A stretch of DNA of 64,000 bases from Weissella cibaria (GCF_004521965.1 NZ_SDGK01000010.1:22000-85999), one strand, 5' to 3'. Positions 53,642 through 62,404 are shown, numbered from the stretch's first letter. A program made the numbers and translations. Notes: a model not told the origin generated them from the letters alone.

Positions 53642-54490
53642 ATGACAACTCAAAACATGACTAAGGGATGGTTTGTTGCTGCTGCAACGGCTGCCGCTGC
53701 AATTTTACCGATGACACACACAACGGCCGCTTCTGCTGAAGATTCAACCGCAAACAAGGCTGATGCAAATGCAAACAAAGCGGCCTCATGGCGTGCTAAG
53801 ACAGTTGACGACGTGAAGGCGGTTGTCTTGTCAGCTGGTACTGAATACAAGGTGCAAACAGGTGACACATTGTCAACGATCGCCCAAGCGACAGGAGAAA
53901 GTGTTGATGACATTGCCAAGGCCAATGGCTTGTCAGATGTTCACTTTATCACGGTTGGTGAGACGTTGAAGTTGGCGCCAGCAGATAAGCAAGATAATAA
54001 CTCTGCATCAGATGCCCTTAAGCAAGCGGCTGTCTCAGCAGACAAGGCTGCTGGTGCAGCTGCGCAAGTTGCACCAACGTCTTCAGCTGACAATATGCAA
54101 TACACGAACACGGGTGCGGTTGCTTACGATGCAGCGTCACAACCTGCTGTTGCTGCGCCAACGTATGATACGACTGGTAACACTTACCCAGCTGGACAAT
54201 GCACGTGGTTCGTTAAGAACGCTTTGTCGTGGGTTGGTAACAACTGGGGTAACGCTTCTGGTTGGGGCGCTTCAGCTGCGGCAGCAGGTCGTGTAGTTGA
54301 CGCAACACCAGCTGCCGGTGCGGTCGCTGTCTTTGCACCTGGTATTGACGGTGCAGGTGAATTGGGTCACGTTGCGGTTGTTGATTTTGTTAACTCAGAT
54401 GGTACGATTACAATTTCAGAGGGTAACTACGCTGGATTGGCATACCACGTTCGTACGATTTCGGCTGCTGGCATCCAATTTGTTCACTAA
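53642..54490 (+). CDS. Secreted LysM-CHAP cell-wall hydrolase
   Basis: A 282-residue exported protein. The signal peptide covers about residues 1-32 (WFVAAATAAAAILPM, then ASA-ED). A short module SWRAKTVDDVKAVVLSAG (about 48-65) precedes one LysM (YKVQTGDTLSTIAQATGESV, about 68-111). An Ala-rich linker leads to a CHAP domain from about 180, with catalytic Cys in GQCTWFVKNALSWVGNNWG and His in LGHVAVVDFV. It would cleave peptidoglycan during growth. It lies directly behind a decayed relative and before a LysM-CAP gene, so the cluster arose by duplication. Long leader with a WalR-like box. Confidence 0.9.
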   Translation: MTTQNMTKGWFVAAATAAAAILPMTHTTAASAEDSTANKADANANKAASWRAKTVDDVKAVVLSAGTEYKVQTGDTLSTIAQATGESVDDIAKANGLSDVHFITVGETLKLAPADKQDNNSASDALKQAAVSADKAAGAAAQVAPTSSADNMQYTNTGAVAYDAASQPAVAAPTYDTTGNTYPAGQCTWFVKNALSWVGNNWGNASGWGASAAAAGRVVDATPAAGAVAVFAPGIDGAGELGHVAVVDFVNSDGTITISEGNYAGLAYHVRTISAAGIQFVH

Positions 54491-54502
54491 TAATAATGAC
54501 GT

Positions 54503-54537
54503 AAAACCAAGTCCATTTTTTGGACTTGGTTTTTTTA
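54503..54537 (+). terminator. Terminator after LysM-CHAP gene
   Basis: AAACCAAGTCCA pairs with TGGACTTGGTTT around TTTTT, followed by T's. Confidence 0.95.
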
Positions 54538-54698
54538 ATTTGAAATGAAGGATTTGTTTTTGCAATTTTTCGAGCCTTCTGTTAATTGCTTTGAAGCGCG
54601 GATGTAAACAACTAGCAATAATCCTTTACTATACTTTTATAAGTAGATTAAAAGAGAAGAAAATAGATAAGAAGCGCTATAGGGAGAAAACGATTCTT

Positions 54699-55508
54699 AT
54701 GGAAAAAGTATCAGTAAATAAATCAATTAAGGGAATGGCTTTGACGACTGCTGCGGTTGCAGCAGCTGCCTTGCCATTTATGCACACAAACGCAGCGTCA
54801 GCTGACGATTCAGCTAAGGGGTGGCGCAGTAAGACGGTTGACGAAGTACGGACAACTGTTGAGGATGCTGGACGTGTATATGTTGTACAATCTGGTGACA
54901 CGTTGTCAACGATTGCAGCAGCGACGGATCGCAGTGTGGACGATATTGCGAAGCAAAATGATATTAAAAATGCTAACATGATTGAAGTTGGCCAGAAGCT
55001 CGATTTGGTGTCAGAAGCATCAGCAACAAGTGTTGCGGCGTCATTGGCCCCAGCTGCGTCATCTGTTGCGCCAGCCAGTTCAGTTGCTTCACAAGCATCA
55101 TCAGCTAGTTCAGAATCGCCAGTCGCAACGAGTGCAGCTACATCTACTGTGCCGGTTGCGACAGTTTCACCAGCCATTGTGGACGCAACGTTGAATGCAT
55201 TGAACGCATTGCGTGCTTCAGCAGGATTGACACAACTCGTTTGGGATGATGGCCTAGCTGCATCAGCAACGGCACGTGCCACATCAATGTCACAAACAGG
55301 TGTTGATCAGGCGCACTATTCAGGGGCAGTGGCCAATGAAGTTGTGGCGGCTGGGTTTGGTGCCGGACAAGACGTTATTTCTGCTTGGTTTAACGAAACA
55401 AACATGACTGGGGTGCCAAATGGGCACCATGATTGGGAAATGAATGGTTTATTCACGCGCGTCGGCTTTGGCTACGTTAACGGCTGGATTGTCGGCCATG
55501 CTGAATAA
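54699..55508 (+). CDS. Secreted LysM-CAP (SCP-like) protein
   Basis: A 269-residue exported protein. The signal peptide covers about residues 1-34 (GMALTTAAVAAAALPFM, then AASA-DD). The module KGWRSKTVDEVRTTVEDAG (about 40-58) matches the one in the neighbouring LysM-CHAP protein. One LysM follows (YVVQSGDTLSTIAAATDRSV). After a Ser/Ala/Val linker comes a short CAP/SCP domain from about 165: LNALNALRASAGLTQLVWDD, GVDQAHYSGAVANEVVAAGF, DWEMNGLFTRVGFGYVNGW. CAP domains have unclear roles in bacteria, perhaps binding or hydrolysis at the wall. The ATG at 54699 follows GGGAG; an upstream in-frame start at 54591 lacks one. Confidence 0.88.
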   Translation: MEKVSVNKSIKGMALTTAAVAAAALPFMHTNAASADDSAKGWRSKTVDEVRTTVEDAGRVYVVQSGDTLSTIAAATDRSVDDIAKQNDIKNANMIEVGQKLDLVSEASATSVAASLAPAASSVAPASSVASQASSASSESPVATSAATSTVPVATVSPAIVDATLNALNALRASAGLTQLVWDDGLAASATARATSMSQTGVDQAHYSGAVANEVVAAGFGAGQDVISAWFNETNMTGVPNGHHDWEMNGLFTRVGFGYVNGWIVGHAE

Positions 55509-55514
55509 TTGAAG

Positions 55515-55551
55515 AAAAGAAAAAGTCTGCCAAGGGTTGGCAGACTTTTTC
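55515..55551 (+). terminator. Terminator after LysM-CAP gene
   Basis: AAAAAGTCTGCCAA pairs with TTGGCAGACTTTTT around GGG. Confidence 0.95.
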
Positions 55552-55608
55552 TTTAGGTTTTGTTAAAATAGTAATTAACATGATTAACGAAACGGGGATT
55601 TGAGCAGT

Positions 55609-55995
55609 ATGTTGCAAGCATTGTTTGTCTTGATTTTAATTTGGGTTACTTGGACAGTTGGTACAATCATCTGGACACGTACCACGTTGAAGCGCGCGGC
55701 AACGGTATTGAAGTCAGAAGAATTTGAAAAGCAAAGTCGCGGTCAACAATTGATCGATATCCGCGAATCGGCAAAGTTTAAGGCAAAGCACGTCCTAGGT
55801 GCACGTAACATTCAATATGCCTTGTTGAATGAAAACCACACTGCTTTGCGTAAGGACAAGCCTGTGTTCTTGTACGACGAGAACATGCAATTTGCAGCCC
55901 GTTTGGCACGCAAGTTGAAGAAGGACGGTTACAACGAAATTTTCGTCCTCAAGAATGGGTTTGCCGAATATAACGGTAAGACAAAGTCTAACTAA
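55609..55995 (+). CDS. Membrane-anchored rhodanese-like protein without catalytic Cys
   Basis: A 128-residue protein. One N-terminal span (about residues 3-23, FVLILIWVTWTVGTIIW) anchors a cytoplasmic rhodanese fold: QQLIDIRESAKFKAKHVLGA (the DxRe and GHI-like start), then VFLYDENMQFAARLARKLKK. The active loop, normally YC-x4-R, reads YDENMQFAAR, so the Cys is Asp. Sulfur transfer is therefore not expected. Such forms may bind partners or ligands. A TTG at 55600 is another possible start. Own promoter and bidirectional terminator. Confidence 0.85.
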   Translation: MLQALFVLILIWVTWTVGTIIWTRTTLKRAATVLKSEEFEKQSRGQQLIDIRESAKFKAKHVLGARNIQYALLNENHTALRKDKPVFLYDENMQFAARLARKLKKDGYNEIFVLKNGFAEYNGKTKSN

Positions 55996-55998
55996 TGA

Positions 55999-56032
55999 AA
56001 AAAGGTTTGGGATGTACATCCCAAACCTTTTC
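55999..56032. terminator. Bidirectional terminator, rhodanese / DUF3042
   Basis: AAAAGGTTTGGGATG and its exact complement CATCCCAAACCTTTT around TA. Confidence 0.95.
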
Positions 56033-56045
56033 TTTATGTGCTTGA

Positions 56046-56228
56046 TTAAAAGCGAGCGCCGTGTGAGTGAGCAGCCTTACGAGCAGCCTTGCGTTCTGTC
56101 TCTTCAAACTTAGCTTCCTCTTCTTCCAAAGGCTTTACAGCAACCTTGTGGAAAGTTAAAGCAGCGGCTGCAGCAGTAGCTAACGTGCCGGCAATACCAG
56201 TCAAAATCCCCAAACCAAACTTCTTCAT
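56046..56228 (-). CDS. DUF3042-family small membrane protein
   Basis: A 60-residue protein. MKKFGLGILTGIAGTLATAA starts a single glycine/alanine-rich span (residues 4-27), followed by FHKVAVKPLEEEEAKFEETE and a basic His-rich tail. This is the pattern of DUF3042 proteins of Lactobacillales, whose role is unknown. GGAGG precedes the ATG. It converges with the rhodanese gene and diverges from the GDPD gene. Confidence 0.9.
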   Translation of the reverse strand: MKKFGLGILTGIAGTLATAAAAALTFHKVAVKPLEEEEAKFEETERKAARKAAHSHGARF

Positions 56229-56303
56229 GATGCGGTTCCTCCATTTATTTGTTAAGATAAGTTTAACATATTTAACAAGAATTAAACTACTGAGGTTCGT
56301 GAA

Positions 56304-56915
56304 ATGTCTGTAAACGAAACATTAATTATTGCACACCGCGGCATACATCACGACCGAGGTGACGAAAATACGCTAATTGCCTTCCAACGGGCGATTGCTG
56401 CAGGCGTTGACGGCCTTGAAGTTGATGTCCAATTATATGGTAATCGATTAATTTTGAAGCATGATCAGGATGGCGTGGTACCGGCGGATGTTGCGACATT
56501 TGGCAATTTTTTGACGTTGATTGCAACAACGCAGTATCAAGGGTTATTACTAATTGAATTAAAGGGACGGGTAGGAGCGGAGCAATTGTATCGCGAGATG
56601 CAGGCGAAACAATTATCAAATGCCGTGATGTTGCAGTCGTTTCAAGAGCTGCCCTTGCGGAAGTGGCGTCGCTTAGATGCAAACGTACCAATTGGTTATT
56701 TGCGGCATATGTCGAATATGGTGAGCTGGCGGTTGTGGCAGGATGGTATTATTCAGCAAGTTAACCTGGATTATCGTTATTGGTACCTTGCTTGGTTAAG
56801 ACCATTCGGCGCTAAGACTTATTGGTGGACCCCGAATACGCGCAGGTGGACAACCTTACTCCGGATGTTAGGCGTACGCGGTATCATTACGGATATTGCA
56901 ACAAAAATTTTGTAG
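56304..56915 (+). CDS. Glycerophosphodiester phosphodiesterase family protein
   Basis: A 203-residue cytoplasmic enzyme of the GDPD TIM-barrel type. IIAHRGIHHDRGDENTLIAF at residues 8-27 holds the HR and ExN metal and substrate ligands, and GVDGLEVDVQLYGNRLILKHD at about 33-53 the ExD and the catalytic H. It would release glycerol-3-phosphate from glycerophosphodiesters. It is shorter than usual (about 240), with a compact C-terminal part ending TPNTRRWTTLLRMLGVRGII. It lies 14 bases before miaA, likely one operon. Confidence 0.9.
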   Translation: MSVNETLIIAHRGIHHDRGDENTLIAFQRAIAAGVDGLEVDVQLYGNRLILKHDQDGVVPADVATFGNFLTLIATTQYQGLLLIELKGRVGAEQLYREMQAKQLSNAVMLQSFQELPLRKWRRLDANVPIGYLRHMSNMVSWRLWQDGIIQQVNLDYRYWYLAWLRPFGAKTYWWTPNTRRWTTLLRMLGVRGIITDIATKIL

Positions 56916-56929
56916 GTGAATGAGTAAAA

Positions 56930-57853
56930 ATGGATAAATTAATTGTCATTGTTGGGCCGACCGCGGTTGGTAAAACAGCGTTATCTTTGGCATTGGCTCG
57001 AGCTGTTGATGGTGAAATTGTATCGGGTGACTCGATGCAAATTTATCGACGTCTAAACATCGGGACGGCGAAGGCAACACCAGCGGAACAGGCACAAGCA
57101 CCGCATCATATGATTGATATCGCTGAACCAACCGAAACGTATTCGGCGGCCCGTTTTGTTCAGGAAGCCCAGCAAGCGATTGCTGAGATTACGGCCCGTG
57201 GTAAGGTGCCAATCTTGGTTGGGGGCACCGGTTTTTATGTGCAAGCGTTGTTGGGCGATAAGCCACTAGCAGCGGTAGATGATATTCAAGATGACGCGTT
57301 TACGGCGAAGTGGACACGAATTGCCCACGACGAAGGGGAAGCGGTATTGCGTGATGCTTTGCGCAAGATGGACGCGGTGAGCGAGGCTAGGATTTTACCT
57401 GGTCAAATTCGCCGATTAGTGCGTGCTTTACTAGTGAGTGATCATACCGGCAAGCCTTTCTCTGAGCAAAAGCCAGAGCCAAAGCGGCAGTATGATGCCT
57501 TTATTATCGGTCTAACAACTGATCGGCAAGTGTTATATGAACGCATTAATCAACGTGTCGACGCTATGATGACGCAAGGAATTTTGCCAGAAGCAGAAAT
57601 TGCGAGGGCTTTACCAGCAGATAGCACAGCTCGAAAGGCGATTGGTTACAAGGAACTGTTTGGCTATTTAGCTGGTGATGAATCATTAGAACAAGCAACG
57701 GAAACGTTGAAACAGGCATCACGCCGGTACGCAAAACGGCAGATGACGTGGTTCAATAATCAGTTTATGGACATTCATTGGTTTGACTTAGTTCAGCAAC
57801 CGTCTGAAATAACTAACATAAAAGAAGCGGTAAAACGGTTCATGTCAGAATAG
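56930..57853 (+). CDS. miaA: tRNA dimethylallyltransferase
   Basis: A 307-residue enzyme adding dimethylallyl to A37 of tRNAs reading U-starting codons. The P-loop-like start is IVGPTAVGKTALSLALA at residues 6-22. GEIVSGDSMQIYRRLNIGTA follows at about 28-47 (catalytic Asp and Gln contacts). IPILVGGTGFYVQALL-like region at about 92-106 and the C-terminal RYAKRQMTWFNNQF at about 269-282 complete the family pattern. In Firmicutes miaA commonly lies near hfq or glnRA, as here before glnR. Confidence 0.95.
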   Translation: MDKLIVIVGPTAVGKTALSLALARAVDGEIVSGDSMQIYRRLNIGTAKATPAEQAQAPHHMIDIAEPTETYSAARFVQEAQQAIAEITARGKVPILVGGTGFYVQALLGDKPLAAVDDIQDDAFTAKWTRIAHDEGEAVLRDALRKMDAVSEARILPGQIRRLVRALLVSDHTGKPFSEQKPEPKRQYDAFIIGLTTDRQVLYERINQRVDAMMTQGILPEAEIARALPADSTARKAIGYKELFGYLAGDESLEQATETLKQASRRYAKRQMTWFNNQFMDIHWFDLVQQPSEITNIKEAVKRFMSE

Positions 57854-57882
57854 CTGACATGATTAAAAACTTCACATATAAT
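57841..57882 (+). promoter_or_regulatory. glnRA promoter with overlapping hairpin
   Basis: CTGACA (57854-57859), 17-base spacer, TATAAT (57877-57882). CATGTCA-N7-TGACATG (57841-57861) spans the miaA stop and the -35 and forms a 7-bp stem. A loosely GlnR-like site (TGACA...TTCACA) is present, which would fit autorepression under nitrogen excess, but it is not a good match to TGTNA-N7-TNACA. Confidence 0.6.
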
Positions 57883-57918
57883 CGGTGGTAACATGCTAAG
57901 CATAGGGGGTCAGAACGT

Positions 57919-58269
57919 ATGGGTGGACGAGAACTTCGTCGCGATTTGGCGGTATTGCCGATGAGCGTCGTACGTGAACTGACTGACTTATCTGATCGAC
58001 AAATTCGTTATTATGATCAGCAGGGTTTAATTACGCCGCAACGGGGGGCTGGTAAACAACGTCGCTTTTCATTAAATGATGTAGACCGGTTAATTGAAAT
58101 CGCAGATTATTTGGATGCAGGGTATTCAGTGTCTGAAATTCATGAGGTTGATGCCAAGAAGCAACGTAAGTCAGCTGAAAAGCCTGAACCAAATGAAGAA
58201 AATCTACGACACATGTTGGCGGATGAGCTGCTGAAAATTGGACGTTTTAATGGTCAGCGTAAGTTTTAA
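57919..58269 (+). CDS. glnR: GlnR, nitrogen-responsive MerR-family repressor
   Basis: A 116-residue regulator. The winged helix-turn-helix at the N-terminus reads VVRELTDLSDRQIRYYDQQG, then LITPQRGAGKQRRFSLNDVD (residues 15-55). The C-terminal region is short and acidic. GlnR represses glnRA and other nitrogen genes; feedback-inhibited glutamine synthetase stabilises its DNA binding. glnA follows 40 bases later without terminator, the standard glnRA operon. Confidence 0.95.
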   Translation: MGGRELRRDLAVLPMSVVRELTDLSDRQIRYYDQQGLITPQRGAGKQRRFSLNDVDRLIEIADYLDAGYSVSEIHEVDAKKQRKSAEKPEPNEENLRHMLADELLKIGRFNGQRKF

Positions 58270-58309
58270 CATTTTGTTTTAATTGCTAAGTTATCAAAAG
58301 GAGATTTAG

Positions 58310-59656
58310 ATGGTTCGCAAAGCATATACCAAGGATGATATTCGGCGCATGATTGCAGAAGAAAACGTAGAATTCTTGCGACTACAATTCTCGGACGTGT
58401 TCGGTACAATCAAGAATGTTGAAGTACCAGTTTCACAACTTGAGAAGGTACTCGACAATAATTTGATGTTTGACGGTTCTTCAATTGAAGGGTTTGTCCG
58501 CATTGAAGAGTCAGATATGTACTTATACCCAGACTTGTCAACGTTCATGATTTTCCCATGGGCGACTGATTTGCATGGTGGTAAGGTTGCGCGCTTGATT
58601 GCTGATATTTACACGGCAGATCGCGAACCATTTGCAGGTGATCCACGTAGCAATTTGAAGCGTGTCTTGCAGCAGATGACGGAAGATGGCTTTAAGTCAT
58701 TTAATATCGGAACGGAACCAGAGTTCTTCTTGTTCAAGCTGGATGAGCATGGTAACCCAACGATGAATTTGAATGACAAGGGTGGTTACTTTGACCTAGC
58801 GCCACTTGATCTTGGAGAAAACACACGTCGTGAAATCGTGTTGGAGATGGAGAAGATGGGCTTTGAAGTTGAAGCGGCCCACCACGAAGTTGCGCCAGGT
58901 CAACACGAAGTCGACTTTAAATATGCGGATGCACTTGATGCGGCTGACAATATTCAAACGTTTAAGTTGATTGTGAAGACGATTGCGCGTAAGCACGGTA
59001 TGTACGCAACCTTTATGCCTAAGCCAGTTTCAGGTATTAATGGTAATGGTATGCACACGAACATGTCTTTGTTCACCGAGGAAGGTAATGCCTTCTTTGA
59101 TGAAGCTGGTGAGTTGCAATTGTCTAAGACGGCCTATAACTTTTTGGGTGGTATTTTGGATCACGCAGCTAACTTTACGGCCATTACAAATCCCACGGTT
59201 AACTCATTCAAGCGTTTGACGCCGGGCTTCGAAGCACCAGTTTACGTGGCTTGGTCAGGATCAAACCGTTCACCGATGGTTCGTGTCCCAGCTTCACGTG
59301 GTAACTCAACGCGTTTGGAATTGCGTTCCGTTGATCCAACCGCTAACCCATACTTGGCCTTTGCTGCCATTTTGGCAGCTGGCTTGGATGGTATTGAACG
59401 TGAATTGGAGCCAACACACGCTGTTGACCGTAACATCTACTTGATGGATGAAGGAGAACGCAAGCGTGCAGGTATTACTGATTTACCAGATACCTTGCTA
59501 GCAGCTGTGAACGACTTGGATGAGGATGAAACAATCAAGGCAGCATTGGGCTCACACATGTCACGTACATTTGTGGATGCAAAGCGTCTTGAGTATCAAG
59601 CTTACCGACAAGAAGTATCGCAATGGGAATTGGACACATATCTCGAGCAATACTAA
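58310..59656 (+). CDS. glnA: Glutamine synthetase, type I
   Basis: A 448-residue enzyme making glutamine from glutamate, ammonia and ATP. Typical blocks are [20 protein letters not shown] at residues 21-40, [20 protein letters not shown] at about 54-73, [11 protein letters not shown] at about 125-135, and the ATP and glutamate site [12 protein letters not shown] and [20 protein letters not shown]. The Tyr adenylylation loop of the GSI-beta form is not seen, so it is the GSI-alpha form, controlled by feedback inhibition and GlnR. The terminator is at 59683. Confidence 0.96.
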   Translation: MVRKAYTKDDIRRMIAEENVEFLRLQFSDVFGTIKNVEVPVSQLEKVLDNNLMFDGSSIEGFVRIEESDMYLYPDLSTFMIFPWATDLHGGKVARLIADIYTADREPFAGDPRSNLKRVLQQMTEDGFKSFNIGTEPEFFLFKLDEHGNPTMNLNDKGGYFDLAPLDLGENTRREIVLEMEKMGFEVEAAHHEVAPGQHEVDFKYADALDAADNIQTFKLIVKTIARKHGMYATFMPKPVSGINGNGMHTNMSLFTEEGNAFFDEAGELQLSKTAYNFLGGILDHAANFTAITNPTVNSFKRLTPGFEAPVYVAWSGSNRSPMVRVPASRGNSTRLELRSVDPTANPYLAFAAILAAGLDGIERELEPTHAVDRNIYLMDEGERKRAGITDLPDTLLAAVNDLDEDETIKAALGSHMSRTFVDAKRLEYQAYRQEVSQWELDTYLEQY

Positions 59657-59682
59657 AATTTTCGTTAAATGTTCTAAAAAAC

Positions 59683-59713
59683 AACGCCGACCGGGGAAAG
59701 GTTGGCGTTTTTC
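59683..59713 (+). terminator. glnRA terminator
   Basis: AACGCCGACC pairs with GGTTGGCGTT (wobble) around GGGGAAA, then T's. Confidence 0.9.
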
Positions 59714-59800
59714 TTTAAGGTTAGGTTGTATGATAGAACTATTAAGATGTTAGTGTTATGACATGAGTTTTAGTACAACCACACACGAGGAGGGGTTGAG

Positions 59801-60673
59801 ATGGAGAACACGCCATACTTGAAGACGGACTTGCCGTCAAATCAATCCGTATTAAATGGAAAACTACAAGCAAAATTAGACTATATTGGGGATATTCAGA
59901 ACGCTGTTGCGACGAATGATGATCGCCGGGTATATGAATTATTAGATAGCCAAAAGTACAACACGAAGATTCGACAGACGCAAAACGCGGCCTCAAATCG
60001 TGCCTTGTCAGTCTTGGTGGATGATATGCAGGATGAATTAAGTCACCATTTGGGACAGCAATTGATTCAGTATTTGTCAGAAAAGTTCCCATTCTTTTAT
60101 TACGAAGAGACGCAATTGGGTGTGTTCCAATTGTTCTTTGGAAATTGGTGGGATCGACGTCATTTCGGTATTCTTGATCCACTCGCTGTGAATTTTATCT
60201 TCAATGATCAGGAGTATGAAAAGTTGGCACGTGCCGTTGAATTATCAGAGGGCGGCCAACGTTATAACGCGCAAGTAATTGAAGATACCACACGAGCTAA
60301 TGAGGCGTTGCAACAAATTGTGGCTGATCAAAATCAACGTGATGCTGAACGTGCCCAATTGATGGCCCAACTGGCATCGAGTGAAGACCGTGGCGGTATT
60401 TTTGGTAACCGTTCACAAAATGAACAACGTGAAGTATTGAAGGAACGTTTGGCCAAATTAGATGCTGCGGATGACAAGGCGAAAGAAGTGCCTGAGTTAA
60501 TTGCAGCAAACAATGCCCAAATTTTGAATCTGTCAAAGGAGGACACGATTTTGATTTACGAACAACGTGCCATCTCAGATACATTTGGTTCATTTGCAAA
60601 CTTCCAAGAAGCAGTTGCGTCACTATACGAAACGTATGTGACGTATTTGGCTGATACACAAGGAGGTAAGTAA
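59801..60673 (+). CDS. Uncharacterised protein, first of a three-gene cluster
   Basis: A 290-residue soluble protein that I cannot place in a family. The first 150 residues are mixed alpha/beta (FPFFYYEETQLGVFQLFFGN then WWDRRHFGILDPLAVNFIFN). Residues 165-245 are strongly charged and probably coiled coil (TTRANEALQQIVADQNQRDA, and on to EQREVLKERLAKL). No signal peptide, span or catalytic motif is apparent. AGGAGG precedes the ATG. The next gene starts 2 bases after the stop, so the three genes are one unit. A structural or scaffold role is possible but unsupported. Confidence 0.75.
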   Translation: MENTPYLKTDLPSNQSVLNGKLQAKLDYIGDIQNAVATNDDRRVYELLDSQKYNTKIRQTQNAASNRALSVLVDDMQDELSHHLGQQLIQYLSEKFPFFYYEETQLGVFQLFFGNWWDRRHFGILDPLAVNFIFNDQEYEKLARAVELSEGGQRYNAQVIEDTTRANEALQQIVADQNQRDAERAQLMAQLASSEDRGGIFGNRSQNEQREVLKERLAKLDAADDKAKEVPELIAANNAQILNLSKEDTILIYEQRAISDTFGSFANFQEAVASLYETYVTYLADTQGGK

Positions 60674-60675
60674 TT

Positions 60676-61707
60676 ATGACAGAACACCTTCGTGAACGCG
60701 TAGTCGCATATGCTGAATTGTTGACCGATGACATTGGTCAAATTCAACAATTGTTGGCGCAAGTGCGTGAATTGGCCGAATCACAAGAACCAGCGCGTGT
60801 GCACAAGCTTGCCGAGCGTTTAACGGCAGCGCATCTTGATACGGACTGGGTTCTTGTGCCACGTCAATATAGCCCAGCGGATTGGTACATGTTGGCGATG
60901 GATCGGTTTATGAGTTTCGCCGGTATCCCGGCGTACGATATTTTGACGCCAGCTGAACGTGAAGAACTAACGCTGGTACCAACTGAATTGGAAGTGCCAG
61001 CAACATTTGAGTTCGTTGTGAACGACGATCCAAATGGTGGTGCCTTTTTCATTGAGCTTGGGACGAATGAACGTTTGTTCTACTGGTCATTAGAGCGTAA
61101 GCAAATTTTATTTAACGCCGATGCCATTACGAACTTGTTGATTGAAAACTATCGTAAGAAGACGACCGCACCACGCATTCGCACAGTGACGACATTGTTG
61201 ACTGAATTCGGCCGTTACATGGAACGCGAATTTGGCTACAAGGTCGATTACAACATCTTGGAGACCAAGGATGATTTCTTTTATCCACTGGTTCAAACCG
61301 AAATGCCAGCTGGTATGTTGGATCGTTTGTTTGTGTTGTCAGCAGATTCAAACTACTTCTTGCAAAACATTCCAAATGGGGCTGGCCTGGTACTTGAACA
61401 GGGTGTTGAAGTCCGTATTTTCTACGCAAATGATGCCACGGCTATTGGGGCACAACGTTGGCACTTCCAAGTGATCGATGGTCACGATGCTGTTTCATGG
61501 CTTGATATTTTGTTGGATTACGACTTCATTGGTGCTTGGTACTTGAAGGAGCGTCATTACTTGGCTGTCGAGAGCGATGAATTAGTTTTCGGTTTGCAAG
61601 GCAATCATGCGTTGAAGAATTACGGGGCATCTGCACGAGTTAAGTCTGAAGCACTACAAGTGGAAGTGTTGCAACCAAACACGACTGATGAGGGGCCGGA
61701 AGCATAA
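60676..61707 (+). CDS. Uncharacterised protein, second of a three-gene cluster
   Basis: A 343-residue soluble, acidic protein, not recognised. The N-terminal 50 residues are a likely coiled coil (LTDDIGQIQQLLAQVRELAE). The rest alternates strands and helices (ATFEFVVNDDPNGGAFFIEL, and the second half LDILLDYDFIGAWYLKERHY). No membrane segment or known active-site motif. The gene begins in GGAGGTAAGTAATTATG just behind its neighbour and overlaps the third gene in TAATG. This tight coupling suggests that the products work together. Confidence 0.75.
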   Translation: MTEHLRERVVAYAELLTDDIGQIQQLLAQVRELAESQEPARVHKLAERLTAAHLDTDWVLVPRQYSPADWYMLAMDRFMSFAGIPAYDILTPAEREELTLVPTELEVPATFEFVVNDDPNGGAFFIELGTNERLFYWSLERKQILFNADAITNLLIENYRKKTTAPRIRTVTTLLTEFGRYMEREFGYKVDYNILETKDDFFYPLVQTEMPAGMLDRLFVLSADSNYFLQNIPNGAGLVLEQGVEVRIFYANDATAIGAQRWHFQVIDGHDAVSWLDILLDYDFIGAWYLKERHYLAVESDELVFGLQGNHALKNYGASARVKSEALQVEVLQPNTTDEGPEA

Positions 61708-62234
61708 TGGCACTGGATATTGCATTATATTTACGGCAAGCGCGTGACGCTTATCGGGTTGTGACGTATGATTGGGAAAATCCAATTAGCCCCAAAGATG
61801 TCCTATTAAATGATTATTTAAATTTGGATATTACGTTAGGTACGCTGATGCGCCGGGTTGATGCGGTGAATGGAGATGTGCCCCATGATGCTGTTGTGAC
61901 GGGTGAGGCGATGATTGTTGATTTGTATGCTACGGCTTTGAGTCAATTTTTGTTGATTAGTTTAAAGCAACAGTGGACACATTTGATGGTGTTGGAAGAC
62001 TCTGATATTGAAAAGTTTGCCCGTTTCCCACAAATGCGGCTGGCCCATCAATTTATAGGGATTAAGACGATGTTGCTAAACAGTTACCATCAGAAGCGCC
62101 AAAGTGATTTCGCCCATGCTTGGCGGTCATTTATAAAATTGGGATTAATTGAATTGCATTTAACTGAGGGAGAGCTCGCAATGGCAATTTCTCAGGTTTT
62201 GGATGCTTCTAACCTTGATTCACCAGCGTTTTAA
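61707..62234 (+). CDS. Uncharacterised protein, third of a three-gene cluster
   Basis: A 175-residue, mainly helical soluble protein starting MALDIALYLRQARDAYRVVT. A helical bundle is suggested by FLLISLKQQWTHLMVLEDSD and RLAHQFIGIKTMLLNSYHQK. No family is recognised. The start overlaps the stop of the gene before, so translation is coupled. A terminator-like stem and tRNA-Arg follow. Confidence 0.75.
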   Translation: MALDIALYLRQARDAYRVVTYDWENPISPKDVLLNDYLNLDITLGTLMRRVDAVNGDVPHDAVVTGEAMIVDLYATALSQFLLISLKQQWTHLMVLEDSDIEKFARFPQMRLAHQFIGIKTMLLNSYHQKRQSDFAHAWRSFIKLGLIELHLTEGELAMAISQVLDASNLDSPAF

Positions 62235-62247
62235 CCGTACAATAGAT

Positions 62248-62282
62248 GAGGCGATAGTGAAATGTTGCCTCCTCTATTTTAT
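62248..62282 (+). terminator. Terminator after three-gene cluster
   Basis: GAGGCGATAG...TTGCCTC stem with a further ATAGA/TCTAT pairing, then TTTTAT. Confidence 0.6.
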
Positions 62283-62284
62283 AT

Positions 62285-62358
62285 GCAGCTGTAGCACAAC
62301 TGGATAGTGCACTCGGTTTCTACCCGAGCGGTTGTGGGTTCGAGTCCCACCAGCTGCA
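62285..62358 (+). tRNA. tRNA-Arg (anticodon UCU)
   Basis: A 74-base cloverleaf. The acceptor stem GCAGCTG pairs with CAGCTGC. The anticodon stem CTCGG/CCGAG holds the loop TTTCTAC, giving TCT, which reads AGA. The T arm is GTGGG-TTCGAGT-CCCAC. CCA is not encoded. Confidence 0.95.
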
Positions 62359-62370
62359 CTTATGTTTTTG

Positions 62371-62404
62371 TTAAAATCCCTCACCAATTGTGGGGGATTT
62401 TATT
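62371..62404 (+). terminator. Terminator after tRNA-Arg
   Basis: AAAATCCCTCAC pairs with GTGGGGGATTTT (wobble) around CAATT. Confidence 0.9.

Noticed and set aside
53650..55282. Long minus-strand open frames opposite the LysM genes (up to about 200 codons)
   Set aside because: They mirror Ala/Ser/Thr-rich coding sequence on the plus strand, where the complement rarely gives stops. The plus-strand products have clear domains.
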